Shown here piece by piece: positions 7,502 to 16,849 of a DNA stretch of 64,000 nt. The stretch is from positions 15,922-79,921 of the forward strand of contig CAJTSB010000012.1 of assembly GCA_910578825.1 (NCBI GenBank), given 5' to 3'. The notes below the pieces were generated by a model that made no database searches, was not told where the DNA came from, and worked only from the letters and a program-made list of their open reading frames with translations. Every line of letters begins with the position of its first letter. Within the stretch, counting starts at the first letter, position 1. The position numbers and the translations under genes are program-made. Origin of the DNA: an uncultured Lachnospiraceae bacterium. GTDB lineage: Bacteria; Bacillota; Clostridia; Lachnospirales; Lachnospiraceae.

Positions 7502-8158
7502 CTATCCAAGTTTCCCATCCCTCATCTTTAGCGCCACGTCCGCAGCTTCGGCAACTTCCATGTCATGCGTAACAATGATTACACAGTAGCCTTTCTCATG
7601 TGCGAGGTTGCGCAGGATATCAACAATGTTCTGCGTATTTGCACCGTCCAGATTCCCGGTCGGCTCGTCGCCCAAAATGATTCTTGCATTGGAGGCAAGG
7701 CTTCTTGCAATCGCCACGCGCTGCCGTTCTCCACCGGAAAGCTTGGACGGAAAACGGTTCATCTGCTCCTTTGTGATGCCTACACCCTCAAGAAGCTCCG
7801 CTGCCCTGGGTTTCGCATCCTTCGGCGACACGCCGCACAGCTCCATGGGGAAACAGACATTTTCCATAACTGTCATCAGTGGGAATAAATGAAATGCCTG
7901 AAATATCATGGAAATGCTCTCCCTGCGGTAACGGTCAAGATTCAGTTCCTTAAGGCTGTCGCCGTCAAAAGCTACCTCTCCCTCTGTGGGAAGGTCCAGC
8001 CCTGCGAGCAAAGAGAGCAGCGTGGACTTTCCGGAACCGGAAGGACCCACGATGGCATAGACATTTCCTTCTTCGAAAACACAGGAAACATCAGATACAG
8101 CTTTCCCCTGCGCATTTTTATATTGATAAGATACATTTGTTAAAGTCAAAGCTGACAT
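7502..8158 (-). CDS. ABC transporter ATP-binding protein (MacB/LolD type)
   Basis: A 218-residue ATPase. Walker A GPSGSGKST lies near residues 38-46, followed by the Q-loop region, signature LSGGERQRVAIARSLA, Walker B IILGDEPTGNLD and the switch His in VTHDMEVA. This subgroup works with FtsX-like permeases that act as mechanotransmitters or export peptides and lipids rather than importing solutes. I chose the ATG at 8158 because AAGGAG sits 8 bases before it; the in-frame GTG at 8167 abuts that site. The partner permease gene lies directly upstream. Confidence 0.9.
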   Translation of the reverse strand: MSALTLTNVSYQYKNAQGKAVSDVSCVFEEGNVYAIVGPSGSGKSTLLSLLAGLDLPTEGEVAFDGDSLKELNLDRYRRESISMIFQAFHLFPLMTVMENVCFPMELCGVSPKDAKPRAAELLEGVGITKEQMNRFPSKLSGGERQRVAIARSLASNARIILGDEPTGNLDGANTQNIVDILRNLAHEKGYCVIIVTHDMEVAEAADVALKMRDGKLG

Positions 8159-8185
8159 ATTTTCCACTCCTTTTCGTATGTTTTC

Positions 8186-11100
8186 TTATTCCTTTACCTG
8201 CAACAATTCCAATGCCTTATGCCTTGTCACCAGTACCGACGCCACAACCGCTCCACCGGCGCCGCCCAGCAGGTACAACGCCCAGCAAAAGGCAAGCGTC
8301 TCCAGGCTGCTTACGAAAATTCCCGGACTGTAGAGAACAAACAGAACTGCCACAAGGACGATTCCTGCCACACACAGGAAAATCTGTTCAAATACCAGGA
8401 TACACCGGGTGCGCTTTTTCGTAACGCCCAGGATACGTAAATATGCGGCCTCCTGCGCCGATTGCAGGATCACCAGCAGCGGACCGAACACCCCGATCAG
8501 CACGGCTGCGGCAACGGCAATGGGGAAGAGCGAATCCAGCAGCGTGCGGATGCGCCGGATATTTTCAAGCCCTCCGGTATCAATCCGGTAATCCGGACCC
8601 GGAGAATAGACAACGCTCTTATCCCGCTCCTGTTCCAGCAACGCATCCGTCTCCTCCACCTTATCGTTATCCGCCAGGATAAAATCACATACACCCACAT
8701 CAAAGTCCATGGAAAACAGCCTTTCCAGATCGCAGCGAATTCCCGTAAAAATCCCCTTGCTGATGTTTGCATCCCCGGACTCTACAATTCCTATCACCTT
8801 ATATGGCTTATATCCGGATACATCCACCCCTGTGGATACACCTTTTTCAAGCATCGTATAGAGCATACTTGAGAGGATGCCAATCTCATCTCCGGGAGAA
8901 ACACCAAGCTTTTCAGCCGTTTCCTTCCCGACCAGACATACCTGCGCAGTACCATCAAAGGTAGAAATATCATATCCTTCGGCATAATCCACCGTACAGT
9001 CTCCCAGATATCGCATGAGGTCGCTGCTGATCGACATGATGATATCGCTGTCTGAACCTTCCACCCGTATGGCAAAGCTATCATAACAGTAAAAATCTTT
9101 TATCAGCGGCGAATTTGACAATGCCCTTGCGGATGTAAGGGAAAACGCGTGTGCGAATCCCCTTACGCTCTGCTGATAGTATGCATCCCGGTACATCACC
9201 TTCGCCAGCACGAGCGTTCCAATGCCGGCTGCCAACACGACCGCCAGAATCAACGATACTGCCGTCTTCGTAATGCCGCGGCGCATATGGCGCCGGATAT
9301 AGGATGCTACATGGCGCACAGCGCCATAATTTCCCCGCATAGTTTCTTCTCCGGCAACAGAGAGTTTCGAAAAATCGGCTTTTGTTAACACTGTCTGTTC
9401 CATCGCACCTACAGGCTCTGCCTTCTTCCTCTTCTTAAACGCCCTTGCCCGTGTACCTTCCTGCAAAAGCTCCAACGGCGGCGTATGTTTCATGCTGCGC
9501 AGGAAAGAATATGCAGACAGAGAGACAAACATCAATTCCGCCAACAGGCAAAGGATTATCACGCTAATTGGCAACGTTGCATCCGGAACATATCCTATGG
9601 GCGCGCTGTCTGCCATCCGCGCAAGCGTCTCGGCAGCCGCTCCCTGTGCATAGTAAAGTCCTGTTATACCGCCGATGGGCACTGCCAATACGGACACTGC
9701 CACAAACGGCAGTACCACAGAATGCTCTGCCGCCTTACCAGGAACGCCAAGCGTGCGCATAATGGCGTATATTTTCTTACTGCGCCCGATATAAAGATAC
9801 ACCGCAAGGAACAATGCCAGTATCGCTCCTGCAACATACAGAAAAGTGGTCAAAAAAGCGGTCAATTGTGCCATCCTCAGGCTGTCCTTCACTTCCAGCC
9901 ATCCCCTGTCGTTATATTCCAGGTCACAGCCAATCTTTTCCACAAGCGCTTCAGCAGCCTCATGAAATGCCTCTATATCACGGGCATCCTCGACAAAAGG
10001 TGAAATTTCGCCAAACTCAGGCTCCATATTTGCAATTTCTTTCGGCATGAGAGAGGAAGACATATAAATCATATTTTTATCCATCGGGTACGTCACATTT
10101 TTATCCGGATCCGTATAGGCGCCGATAATCGTAGCATCTACGGTTTTCACGTATTCCGGTATCTTTTCGGGACAAATAACATTCCTCTCTTCCTCTGTTT
10201 CTGTTATCGCAAATGCTCCGGAGAAGTCATGATAAACCTGATCCCCCAGCCGCACGCGGATACTGTCTCCAACAGACAACCCATACTCTTCCAGAAACTC
10301 TGCGCTTACGACACAGACGTCCGTATCTTCCTCCGTAAAATAGCGCCCCTCACAAATTATGGATTCAGATGCTATCGAGCGCATATCCCAGGCATACTCG
10401 ACGTCAAAAACATGCTGATTGTGTTCAATTGCATCCAGCCAGGACTTCTGGAGGGCAAACGATTCCGTCTCCAGATAATTCTCCGGCTCACCATCTATGA
10501 CACGTAAAATTCCTTCACCCCAATCCTGAGGGTAACAAATGATTCCGGAATAGCCATCCGATTCACGCCGGTCTCCACTATTTAGCGCCAGCATCAGGCA
10601 TCTGCTCCCTGTTTTCAGATTATCATAATACGCGCGGGTATAGGAAGATTTTGCGTAATACATATCCCCCAGAGGAATATTTCTTATGGTAAAAGAACGA
10701 GGAATCTCAGATCCGCCCTGACATCCAAGAACCTTGACGTCATTAAATTTCAGCGTGATGTGGTCACGCAGAAGGGATGGATTGCTGTACTCATCCTCAT
10801 ATCCTTCGTATGTACCTTCAAACAAAACATAACCCCAGGAACGATCCAGTCGTTTATAGTCCTCCACCCGCCCTGCCGTCCAACAGATCCTATCGACAAG
10901 CGTCACGCCGGGCAACGATTTAAATTCCTCCATCTGTTCCTTTGTCGGCTCCGGCTTTTGCTCCATCTTATACATGAAACCATAACTTGTCCCTGCTGAC
11001 CCATCCGGCGAATCAACAGATTCCGTAAAAACAAAGCTGCTCGGCACATAATTGCCCAGACCTGCAGTGGCATAGTAACAGCCCTCGACCTCCTTATTTT

Positions 11101-11242
11101 CCCGCATAGTGACAGCAAAGTCCGTGACACGGGAAAAGAGTGCAAACGAAGCTGCTGCAATCAATAAAAACGTCAGCAAAGTTTTCATAGGAGCACGCAG
11201 CATTTGTTTTAACGCAATTGATTTTTTCATAACCTCCTTCAT
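8186..11242 (-). CDS. Large FtsX-like ABC transporter permease
   Basis: A protein of about 1018 residues. A first transmembrane helix (about 20-40) is followed by a large extracellular domain to about 480, a cluster of three to four helices (about 490-640, including FLTTFLYVAGAILALFLAVYLYIG), a cytoplasmic linker, another helix near 700, a second extracellular domain, and three C-terminal helices (from about 900). This is the duplicated FtsX/MacB_PCD layout. The start is uncertain: ATG 11242 and ATG 11230 both lie next to overlapping GGAG/GGAGG motifs, and the longer TTG frame from 11287 lacks a ribosome site. It is encoded with its ATPase, and downstream of a two-component system, so roles in antimicrobial peptide or envelope stress response are plausible. 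Confidence 0.85.
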   Translation of the reverse strand: MKEVMKKSIALKQMLRAPMKTLLTFLLIAAASFALFSRVTDFAVTMRENKEVEGCYYATAGLGNYVPSSFVFTESVDSPDGSAGTSYGFMYKMEQKPEPTKEQMEEFKSLPGVTLVDRICWTAGRVEDYKRLDRSWGYVLFEGTYEGYEDEYSNPSLLRDHITLKFNDVKVLGCQGGSEIPRSFTIRNIPLGDMYYAKSSYTRAYYDNLKTGSRCLMLALNSGDRRESDGYSGIICYPQDWGEGILRVIDGEPENYLETESFALQKSWLDAIEHNQHVFDVEYAWDMRSIASESIICEGRYFTEEDTDVCVVSAEFLEEYGLSVGDSIRVRLGDQVYHDFSGAFAITETEEERNVICPEKIPEYVKTVDATIIGAYTDPDKNVTYPMDKNMIYMSSSLMPKEIANMEPEFGEISPFVEDARDIEAFHEAAEALVEKIGCDLEYNDRGWLEVKDSLRMAQLTAFLTTFLYVAGAILALFLAVYLYIGRSKKIYAIMRTLGVPGKAAEHSVVLPFVAVSVLAVPIGGITGLYYAQGAAAETLARMADSAPIGYVPDATLPISVIILCLLAELMFVSLSAYSFLRSMKHTPPLELLQEGTRARAFKKRKKAEPVGAMEQTVLTKADFSKLSVAGEETMRGNYGAVRHVASYIRRHMRRGITKTAVSLILAVVLAAGIGTLVLAKVMYRDAYYQQSVRGFAHAFSLTSARALSNSPLIKDFYCYDSFAIRVEGSDSDIIMSISSDLMRYLGDCTVDYAEGYDISTFDGTAQVCLVGKETAEKLGVSPGDEIGILSSMLYTMLEKGVSTGVDVSGYKPYKVIGIVESGDANISKGIFTGIRCDLERLFSMDFDVGVCDFILADNDKVEETDALLEQERDKSVVYSPGPDYRIDTGGLENIRRIRTLLDSLFPIAVAAAVLIGVFGPLLVILQSAQEAAYLRILGVTKKRTRCILVFEQIFLCVAGIVLVAVLFVLYSPGIFVSSLETLAFCWALYLLGGAGGAVVASVLVTRHKALELLQVKE

Positions 11243-11292
11243 CTCCAATCTGATGTATTTCCTACGCTGATATCTGCGTATACGCAAAACAC

Positions 11293-11323
11293 TCAGGCAG
11301 GATATACAGATATCTTACCTGAG
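11293..11323 (-). other. Interrupted hairpin between the PepSY-like gene and the permease gene
   Basis: CTCAGG (11293-11298) pairs with CCTGAG at the other end, with an inner GATAT/ATATC helix and a small internal bulge. On the minus strand it is followed by TGTTTTG. It could be a leaky terminator or processing site that lowers expression of the permease genes relative to the two-component genes. Confidence 0.4.
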
Positions 11324-11374
11324 CGTTGCGTCTTACTTTCACCAAAGTTGTGTCAAAGTTGTAAAATTTAAGTT

Positions 11375-12193
11375 CTATGGCTGTTCGTTCCCCTGCGTTT
11401 TCTCCTTCACTGTCAATTTCATAGTCATGAGCACACTTTTTCTTTGAATCCGCTCCACGCCGATCAGTTCTTCGTCGAACTCTGCCAGCGCCTTTCGATA
11501 GCCGGAGCCTTCGTGCTGCGCAAACTCCATTCGCGCACACAGCCTTCCGCTCTCTTCCTCCCAGACCGCCCTTGTCCCCTCTTCATTAAACGCTGCGCCC
11601 TTATGATAGGGATTAAGTTTGTTAAATTCCAGAAAATCCCTTAAATTCCAATACGGTATGCTTTTCGGCAGGTTCTCATAAATCCTGACCTCTGACTTCC
11701 AGACACCTGTAGTTACTGCATTCACGTATAAGACTGCCTCCATGGAACGGCTGGAAAGCTGCACCTTCCAGAAACTATAATATGGCTTTGCCTGCACTTC
11801 TTCCGATTCCTCCAGCGTCCCAAGTGTTGCATATACGGACCCCACCTGGGAATCCACGTCTTTTTCCCAGTCATAGCCACCTTTCAGATCCATCTGCGTG
11901 AGCCATGCTTTCGCCGTTCTCACCGCGTCCTGCATGGAAATCTGTCCCTCTACAGGGGCATGGACCGTCATTCTGTCATCCCAATTCCGGATCACTTCCG
12001 CTATCGTATCCTTAGGAATATTTTCCCTTTCCTGCCATTGATCACCAATGCTTTTTGCCACAATTTCCCTGCTCTTATAAAGGAGCTGATGCTCCCGTAA
12101 GCGTAAAATCAAATTCATCCCCTCCACGCTGCCCAGAGAAAAGACCGCGGCGAGAAACAGGGTAAGAACTGTATATTTATATGTTTTCTTCAT
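11375..12193 (-). CDS. Exported or membrane-anchored protein, PepSY-like, of the two-component operon
   Basis: A 272-residue protein with an uncleaved signal anchor or signal peptide at residues 5-26. The segment SMQDAVRTAKAWLTQM, then a strand and YYSFWKVQLSSRSMEAVLYVNAVTTGVW, resembles PepSY-type repeats, which modulate proteases or sensor kinases from outside the membrane. The remainder is not recognised. It overlaps the histidine kinase gene by 17 bp, so it is probably co-translated with it; a role in signal input is inferred. Confidence 0.6.
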   Translation of the reverse strand: MKKTYKYTVLTLFLAAVFSLGSVEGMNLILRLREHQLLYKSREIVAKSIGDQWQERENIPKDTIAEVIRNWDDRMTVHAPVEGQISMQDAVRTAKAWLTQMDLKGGYDWEKDVDSQVGSVYATLGTLEESEEVQAKPYYSFWKVQLSSRSMEAVLYVNAVTTGVWKSEVRIYENLPKSIPYWNLRDFLEFNKLNPYHKGAAFNEEGTRAVWEEESGRLCARMEFAQHEGSGYRKALAEFDEELIGVERIQRKSVLMTMKLTVKEKTQGNEQP

Positions 12194-13667
12194 CTCTGCC
12201 TCCTTCTGCCAGAGCGAATATCAGGCAGATTACCGTTCCCGTCATCCCATCACTATCTATCTCCATCCTCGCTCCATGGTTCTCTGCAATCTTTGCCGCC
12301 AGAGCCATTCCCAGACCGGCTCCATGCTGTTTCCTTGAGCGGGATTTATCCACCATATAAAAAGCCTCCGTAATCCTCCCCAGTTCTTCTTTGGGGATTC
12401 CCCTGCCGTTATCCCTGATCTGAATCCTGTAACAGTCTCCCTCTGCTCTGCCACTGATCCAGAGATCTCTGCTTCCTGCCTTGACAGCATTGTCCGCAAG
12501 GTTCAATATCAATGTCTTAAACAAGTCAAAATCCACCCGGATCATGCCCTCCTCAAGTTTCATATGCAGGGCAGCGTTATATTTTTCACACAACGGTTCC
12601 ATTCCCTGACGCATATTTTCAAACATGAGCGGTACGGACATTTCTTCCAGCAGAAAATCCTGCCTGTCCAACACAAACAAATCCATCAATTTCAGGGACA
12701 GCGCCTCCAGGCGCATCCCCTCATCCAGTATATATTCGGCGGCTCTCTTTACCTCCTCCCGAGGCAAATCACGCTGATAGAGCATATCGGCATATCCAAT
12801 TACGGAGGTCATCGGCGTCTTCAGCTCATGGGCGAAATTTGCCGTAAAGTCCTCTTTCTGCCGTACCATATCCGAAAGCTGTGCAATCTTATCTTCCACC
12901 TGCTGCGCCATATCATTAAAATCGGCCGCCAGTTCGCCAATCTCATCCTTGCCCTTTGTCTGGATTCTCTGCGAATAATTACCTCCGGCAATCCTGCCTG
13001 CCGCCTCCCCAACCTTTCGGATGGGGGAGGTGAGCGCTTTTGTCAACAGAAAAATAATCGGAAAACTGAGGCAGAGTATGAGCAAATACATTCTCTGGAA
13101 ATAAACCATCATGTTTCTCTGGTTGTCTACCGCAGCGCTGATGTCCGTCTGGGTAACCATGTATACATCGCTTTTCCCCTGCCGTACAAAGCCAAATGCA
13201 AAAATATAATGTTTCTTATTCTTTTCATATGTCTGAAAGACAACTTTCTCTTCATCATTTATTTCATTATAAGCATATCTGAAAAAAACGCGCTCTCCTT
13301 CTCTTTCACAAATATATGTACTGACATAATCCCTTTCGCCTTTGGCATTTTGAGCGCTTAACGTCAACGCATCTATGCCGGGAAAGTAAATTTCATTGTC
13401 TGTACTCCTTCCATGCAGGTATACCGGGACTGTAAAATTCCTCTGCACCGCCCCGTAATCGTTCCTGTTTCTGAAAAAAAAACCATCATCGGAATACAAT
13501 ATGGACTGCAGAATATAGCGGTTATACTGATAATCCTGTAATGCAGCCTTTTGCTGTTGGGCCATCACACTTTCATATGAATAATTGATGAGCAAAAACC
13601 CCGCAGCCTGAAATGTAAATCCAAAGACCACAACAAAACACAAAAAAATCTTATGGAACAGCTTCAT
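12177..13667 (-). CDS. Sensor histidine kinase
   Basis: A 496-residue membrane kinase: helix 1 (about 6-28), extracytoplasmic sensor (about 29-188), helix 2 (about 189-211), HAMP (about 212-265, DEIGELAADFNDMAQQVED), HisKA with phospho-acceptor His near 280 in FAHELKTPMTSVIGYADML, and HATPase with N-box NLADNAVKAG, G1 DNGRGIPKEEL and G2 GAGLGMALAA. It phosphorylates the regulator encoded immediately upstream, with an ATGA overlap at 13664-13667. The sensor differs from the BceS type, which has almost no extracellular loop. The downstream PepSY-like protein and ABC transporter are the likely targets or partners. Confidence 0.9.
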   Translation of the reverse strand: MKLFHKIFLCFVVVFGFTFQAAGFLLINYSYESVMAQQQKAALQDYQYNRYILQSILYSDDGFFFRNRNDYGAVQRNFTVPVYLHGRSTDNEIYFPGIDALTLSAQNAKGERDYVSTYICEREGERVFFRYAYNEINDEEKVVFQTYEKNKKHYIFAFGFVRQGKSDVYMVTQTDISAAVDNQRNMMVYFQRMYLLILCLSFPIIFLLTKALTSPIRKVGEAAGRIAGGNYSQRIQTKGKDEIGELAADFNDMAQQVEDKIAQLSDMVRQKEDFTANFAHELKTPMTSVIGYADMLYQRDLPREEVKRAAEYILDEGMRLEALSLKLMDLFVLDRQDFLLEEMSVPLMFENMRQGMEPLCEKYNAALHMKLEEGMIRVDFDLFKTLILNLADNAVKAGSRDLWISGRAEGDCYRIQIRDNGRGIPKEELGRITEAFYMVDKSRSRKQHGAGLGMALAAKIAENHGARMEIDSDGMTGTVICLIFALAEGGRDEENI

Positions 13668-14320
13668 TTTCCGTCCTCCAGCCGATATCCAATCCGAAAT
13701 ACCGTTTTAATGTAATCCTCCCAGCCCAGTTTCCGCCGGAGGCGCTGGATATGGGAATCCAGCGTGCGAGTATTTCCCATATACGGTTCCCCCCATACCT
13801 TCTCATACAGCCTGTCCCGGTACAGAGCGATATTCTTATTGCGTATCAGCTCCACCAACAGGTCAAATTCCTTCACCGTGAGCTCCACCAGCTCCCCGCC
13901 TTTTGTAACGGTACGGGAATTCAAATCAATTTCCACATCGAGAAAGACAAGTTTCTCATTTCCTTTATAACATCTTCGCAGCAGCGCCTCCACGCGGGCA
14001 AGCAGCTCCCCTATTTGAAACGGCTTGACGATATAGTCGTCCGCGCCGAGTTTTAACCCCCTGATTCGTTCCTCCACCCCGCCTTTCGCCGTCAGAAAGA
14101 TAACAGGCATACCCATCGGCCTAACGTATTCCAGCAGTTCATAGCCATTAATCTCCGGCAGCATGATATCCAAAAGAATTAAATCATAATTTTCTTTTTC
14201 TATCAAATCCGCTCCTTCCCTGCCATCTGAGGCACAGGCACACTCATAACCCGCAGCCGCCAGGTTAACCTTGATTAAATTCGCTATGGATGCGTCATCC
14301 TCCACAATCAGGATTTTCAT
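13664..14320 (-). CDS. OmpR-family response regulator
   Basis: A 218-residue regulator. The receiver domain (1-115) begins MKILIVEDDASIANLI; the phospho-acceptor is the Asp in YDLILLDIMLPEINGYELL, and the domain has conserved Thr/Ala and Lys (FLTAKG, GADDYIVKPF). The C-terminal winged helix (about 125-215) includes LTVKEFDLLVELIRNKN, RTLDSHIQRLRRKLG and IKTVFRIGYRLE. The start at 14320 has GGAGG 8 bases upstream; a longer frame from 14356 lacks one. It is the first gene of the kinase-exported protein-permease-ATPase run. Confidence 0.92.
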   Translation of the reverse strand: MKILIVEDDASIANLIKVNLAAAGYECACASDGREGADLIEKENYDLILLDIMLPEINGYELLEYVRPMGMPVIFLTAKGGVEERIRGLKLGADDYIVKPFQIGELLARVEALLRRCYKGNEKLVFLDVEIDLNSRTVTKGGELVELTVKEFDLLVELIRNKNIALYRDRLYEKVWGEPYMGNTRTLDSHIQRLRRKLGWEDYIKTVFRIGYRLEDGK

Positions 14321-14355
14321 TGCAAAACCTCCAACCAGTCTTAGTCTCCATCCCA

Positions 14356-14361
14356 ATTATA
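14356..14361 (-). promoter_or_regulatory. -10 box of the two-component operon
   Basis: A consensus TATAAT on the minus strand lies 36 bases before the response regulator start. The -35 position falls in the T-run of the preceding terminator and is poor, so the promoter may need an activator. Confidence 0.5.
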
Positions 14362-14384
14362 ACACACTTTATGGTATAAAAAAG

Positions 14385-14405
14385 ACCCGGTAACAATTAC
14401 CGGGT
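14385..14405. terminator. Bidirectional terminator at the end of the fatty acid operon
   Basis: A 9-bp perfect stem (14385-14393 with 14397-14405) has a 3-base loop, flanked by T-runs on both strands. The stop codon of the acyl-CoA synthetase gene lies inside the stem. Confidence 0.88.
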
Positions 14406-16037
14406 TTTTTCCACATTTCTCTGTACGCTTTTCTGTATTTTTCCACTGATGGTCTTGGGCATTTCGTCCACAAATTCCACCAGTCGTATCCACTTATATT
14501 CCGCAAGCTTCTGATTGCAGAATTCCTTGATTTCCAATTCAAGCTCACGGGATGGACTGTGTTTTTTATCCGGCACAATGATAGCCTTGATTGCCTGCCC
14601 GCGAAGTTTATCGGGAACGCCGATGACACTGCACTCCACAACAGCCGGATGTTCCATAAGAACATTTTCCACTTCATAAGGGCCTACGCGGAACCCCCCG
14701 GTCTTGATAATATCATCAAAACGCCCATGAAACCAATAATGCCCGTCCTCGTCCCTGTACGCGGCATCTCCCGTATGGTATACGCCGCCGCGCCACACAT
14801 GGCGGTACTGCTCTTCATTGTCGAGATACCCGCAGAATACGCCGACCTGTTTTCCATTCTCAGGAGGAACAATCACAACCTCGCCAATTTCGCCATCCGG
14901 CACAGGCTCGCCGTGTTTGCTGCGCAATTCGATATTATAAAATGGAGAGATGCATCCCATAGAGCCCTCCACTGCCTCCTGTCCCTGAAAATTCGCCATC
15001 AGAAGCGTAGTCTCGGTCTGTCCGTACCCTTCGCAGAGCATCAGCCCGGTACGCTCGGTAAATCTGTGAAATACCTCCGGCGCCAACATTTCTCCCGCTG
15101 TAGAGGCATGTTTCAAGGTCGGCATATCCGGAATCCCCTTGCGCACGAGATACCGGTACACGGTCGGCGGTGCGCAGAAGGAAGTAACGCCATAGCGGTT
15201 AATGACCGCCGTGAGCTGTTTGGGTTCAAAGTTATCAAAATCATATACCATAACCGCGCTGCCAATCAGCCATTGTCCATAGAGCTTTCCCCAGGACGCC
15301 TTCGCCCATCCGGTCTCTGCAACCGTAAAATGCAGACCGCCGTCCTCTGCCTGCTGCCAGTATTTTGCAGTCACAATATGCGCCAGAGGATAGGTAAAGT
15401 CGTGAATGACTCCCTTGGGATAGCCGGTTGTACCAGAGGTGAAATAAATCATCATCGGATCATCTGCCTGCGTTTGCACACGTGCAAACGTGCTGTCCAT
15501 TTCCTGCATTTTGGCAGTCAGGTTCTGAAAACCCTCCACATCCTCCTGCACGCACCAGAGCTGCGCCGAAATCCCGGACTGTAAAAGTGCGGACTGGATG
15601 GTCTGCGGCACATCGTCCTGGGGCGTGCATACAATCGCCTTCACCTTCGAGGCTTTGATGCGGTAAATATAATCGCTCTCGGTCAGCATATGGGTTGCCG
15701 GAATCATAACTGCTCCCAGCTTATGAAGCGCAATTGCCGCGAACCAATATTCATAGTGGCGTTTCAATACGAGCATCACCCGATCGCCCCGCCCAATGCC
15801 AACATCCTGAAATGCATTCGCCATCTGATTGCTGTAACGCCTTACATCTGCAAAAGAAAAAATATGCTCTTCGTTCTCGGTATTGCACCAGACAATCGCC
15901 CGTTTCTCCGGGGTCTCTTCTGCGATCACATCAACAACGTCATAAGCAAAATTAAAGTTATCGGGATATTGAAGTGTTATTTTTTCCAGATTTCCCTGTT
16001 TGTCGGTAATTTCCGTACAAAATTTATGATATATCAT
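14397..16037 (-). CDS. AMP-forming acyl-CoA synthetase, medium-chain (MACS) type
   Basis: A 546-residue ANL-superfamily enzyme that activates a carboxylic acid to acyl-AMP and then acyl-CoA. Visible motifs: P-loop YFTSGTTGYPKG (about 205), CEGYGQTET (about 335), HTGDAAYRDEDGHYWFHGRFDDIIKTGGFRVGPYEVE (about 415-450), and the C-terminal catalytic Lys in KTISGKIQKS. The N-terminal pattern NFNFAYDVVDVIAEETPEKRAIVWC is typical of MACS, acting on butyrate-range to medium-chain or aromatic acids; the substrate is not decided. It begins only 5 bp after accA with AAGGAG before the ATG, so it is the last gene of the fatty acid operon, an unusual position that suggests recycling or import of fatty acids. 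Confidence 0.88.
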   Translation of the reverse strand: MIYHKFCTEITDKQGNLEKITLQYPDNFNFAYDVVDVIAEETPEKRAIVWCNTENEEHIFSFADVRRYSNQMANAFQDVGIGRGDRVMLVLKRHYEYWFAAIALHKLGAVMIPATHMLTESDYIYRIKASKVKAIVCTPQDDVPQTIQSALLQSGISAQLWCVQEDVEGFQNLTAKMQEMDSTFARVQTQADDPMMIYFTSGTTGYPKGVIHDFTYPLAHIVTAKYWQQAEDGGLHFTVAETGWAKASWGKLYGQWLIGSAVMVYDFDNFEPKQLTAVINRYGVTSFCAPPTVYRYLVRKGIPDMPTLKHASTAGEMLAPEVFHRFTERTGLMLCEGYGQTETTLLMANFQGQEAVEGSMGCISPFYNIELRSKHGEPVPDGEIGEVVIVPPENGKQVGVFCGYLDNEEQYRHVWRGGVYHTGDAAYRDEDGHYWFHGRFDDIIKTGGFRVGPYEVENVLMEHPAVVECSVIGVPDKLRGQAIKAIIVPDKKHSPSRELELEIKEFCNQKLAEYKWIRLVEFVDEMPKTISGKIQKSVQRNVEKTR

Positions 16038-16042
16038 GTTTT

Positions 16043-16849
16043 CTACTCCTTATTTACCGCGTCCGCACCGATACGGCGGAAACGCTCATAACGCTTGCCT
16101 ATCAAATCAAGGTCACTGGACAACTGTCCCAGTTCCTCCACCAAAAGCGTACGGATATTGTCGTAAAATTCCTTTTTTCCCATATCCTCTTCCGATAGAA
16201 TCCTCTCTATCACACCAAGGCTTTTGGCGTCCTCAGACGTAAGTTTCAACCTCGCCGCCGCAACCTCCGCTTTCGCTGCATCCTTCCAGAGAATGCTGGC
16301 ACAACCTTCCGGCGAAATTACGGAATAAACGGAATTTTGCAGCATCCAGACACGATCCGCAACCGCAAGCCCCAGCGCGCCGCCGCTGCCGCCTTCGCCA
16401 ATCAGAATTGAAATAATGGGGACGCAAAGCGTGGACATCTCCATCAAATTCTCTGCGATTGCCTGCCCCTGACCGCGTTCCTCCGCTCCAATGCCACAAT
16501 AGGCGCCGGATGTATCGACAAAACAGACAATTGGCCTGCCGAATTTTTCTGCCTGTTTCATCAGACGCAGCGCTTTGCGGTAGCCTTCCGGATGCGCTGC
16601 GCCGAAATTCCGGTAAGTGCGTTCCTTTGCCGTATGTCCCTTCTCAATGGCAATCACTGTGACCGGATTGCCATTTAACCGCGCGATTCCGCCGACAATC
16701 GCCGGGTCGTCGCCGTACCTGCGGTCACCGTGAAATTCTATAAATCCTTTAAATATATTTCTGATATAATCAAGCCCTGTAGGTCTTTGACTGTCGCGTG
16801 CCAGTTTTACTCTGTTATAAGGTATCAGATTCAACGTACTAACCTCCAT
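16043..16849 (-). CDS. accA: Acetyl-CoA carboxylase carboxyltransferase subunit alpha
   Basis: A 268-residue subunit that, with AccD, transfers CO2 from carboxybiotin to acetyl-CoA to form malonyl-CoA. Motifs: RPTGLDYIRNIFKGFIEFHGDR, PIVCFVDTSGAYCGIGAEERGQG, and the oxyanion-hole segment IGEGGSGGALGLAVADRVWMLQNSVYSVISPEGCASILWKD. It is shorter at the N-terminus than the E. coli protein, as in other Firmicutes. The start overlaps accD by 11 bp, so the two subunits are translationally coupled, as expected for an alpha2beta2 complex. Confidence 0.95.
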   Translation of the reverse strand: MEVSTLNLIPYNRVKLARDSQRPTGLDYIRNIFKGFIEFHGDRRYGDDPAIVGGIARLNGNPVTVIAIEKGHTAKERTYRNFGAAHPEGYRKALRLMKQAEKFGRPIVCFVDTSGAYCGIGAEERGQGQAIAENLMEMSTLCVPIISILIGEGGSGGALGLAVADRVWMLQNSVYSVISPEGCASILWKDAAKAEVAAARLKLTSEDAKSLGVIERILSEEDMGKKEFYDNIRTLLVEELGQLSSDLDLIGKRYERFRRIGADAVNKE

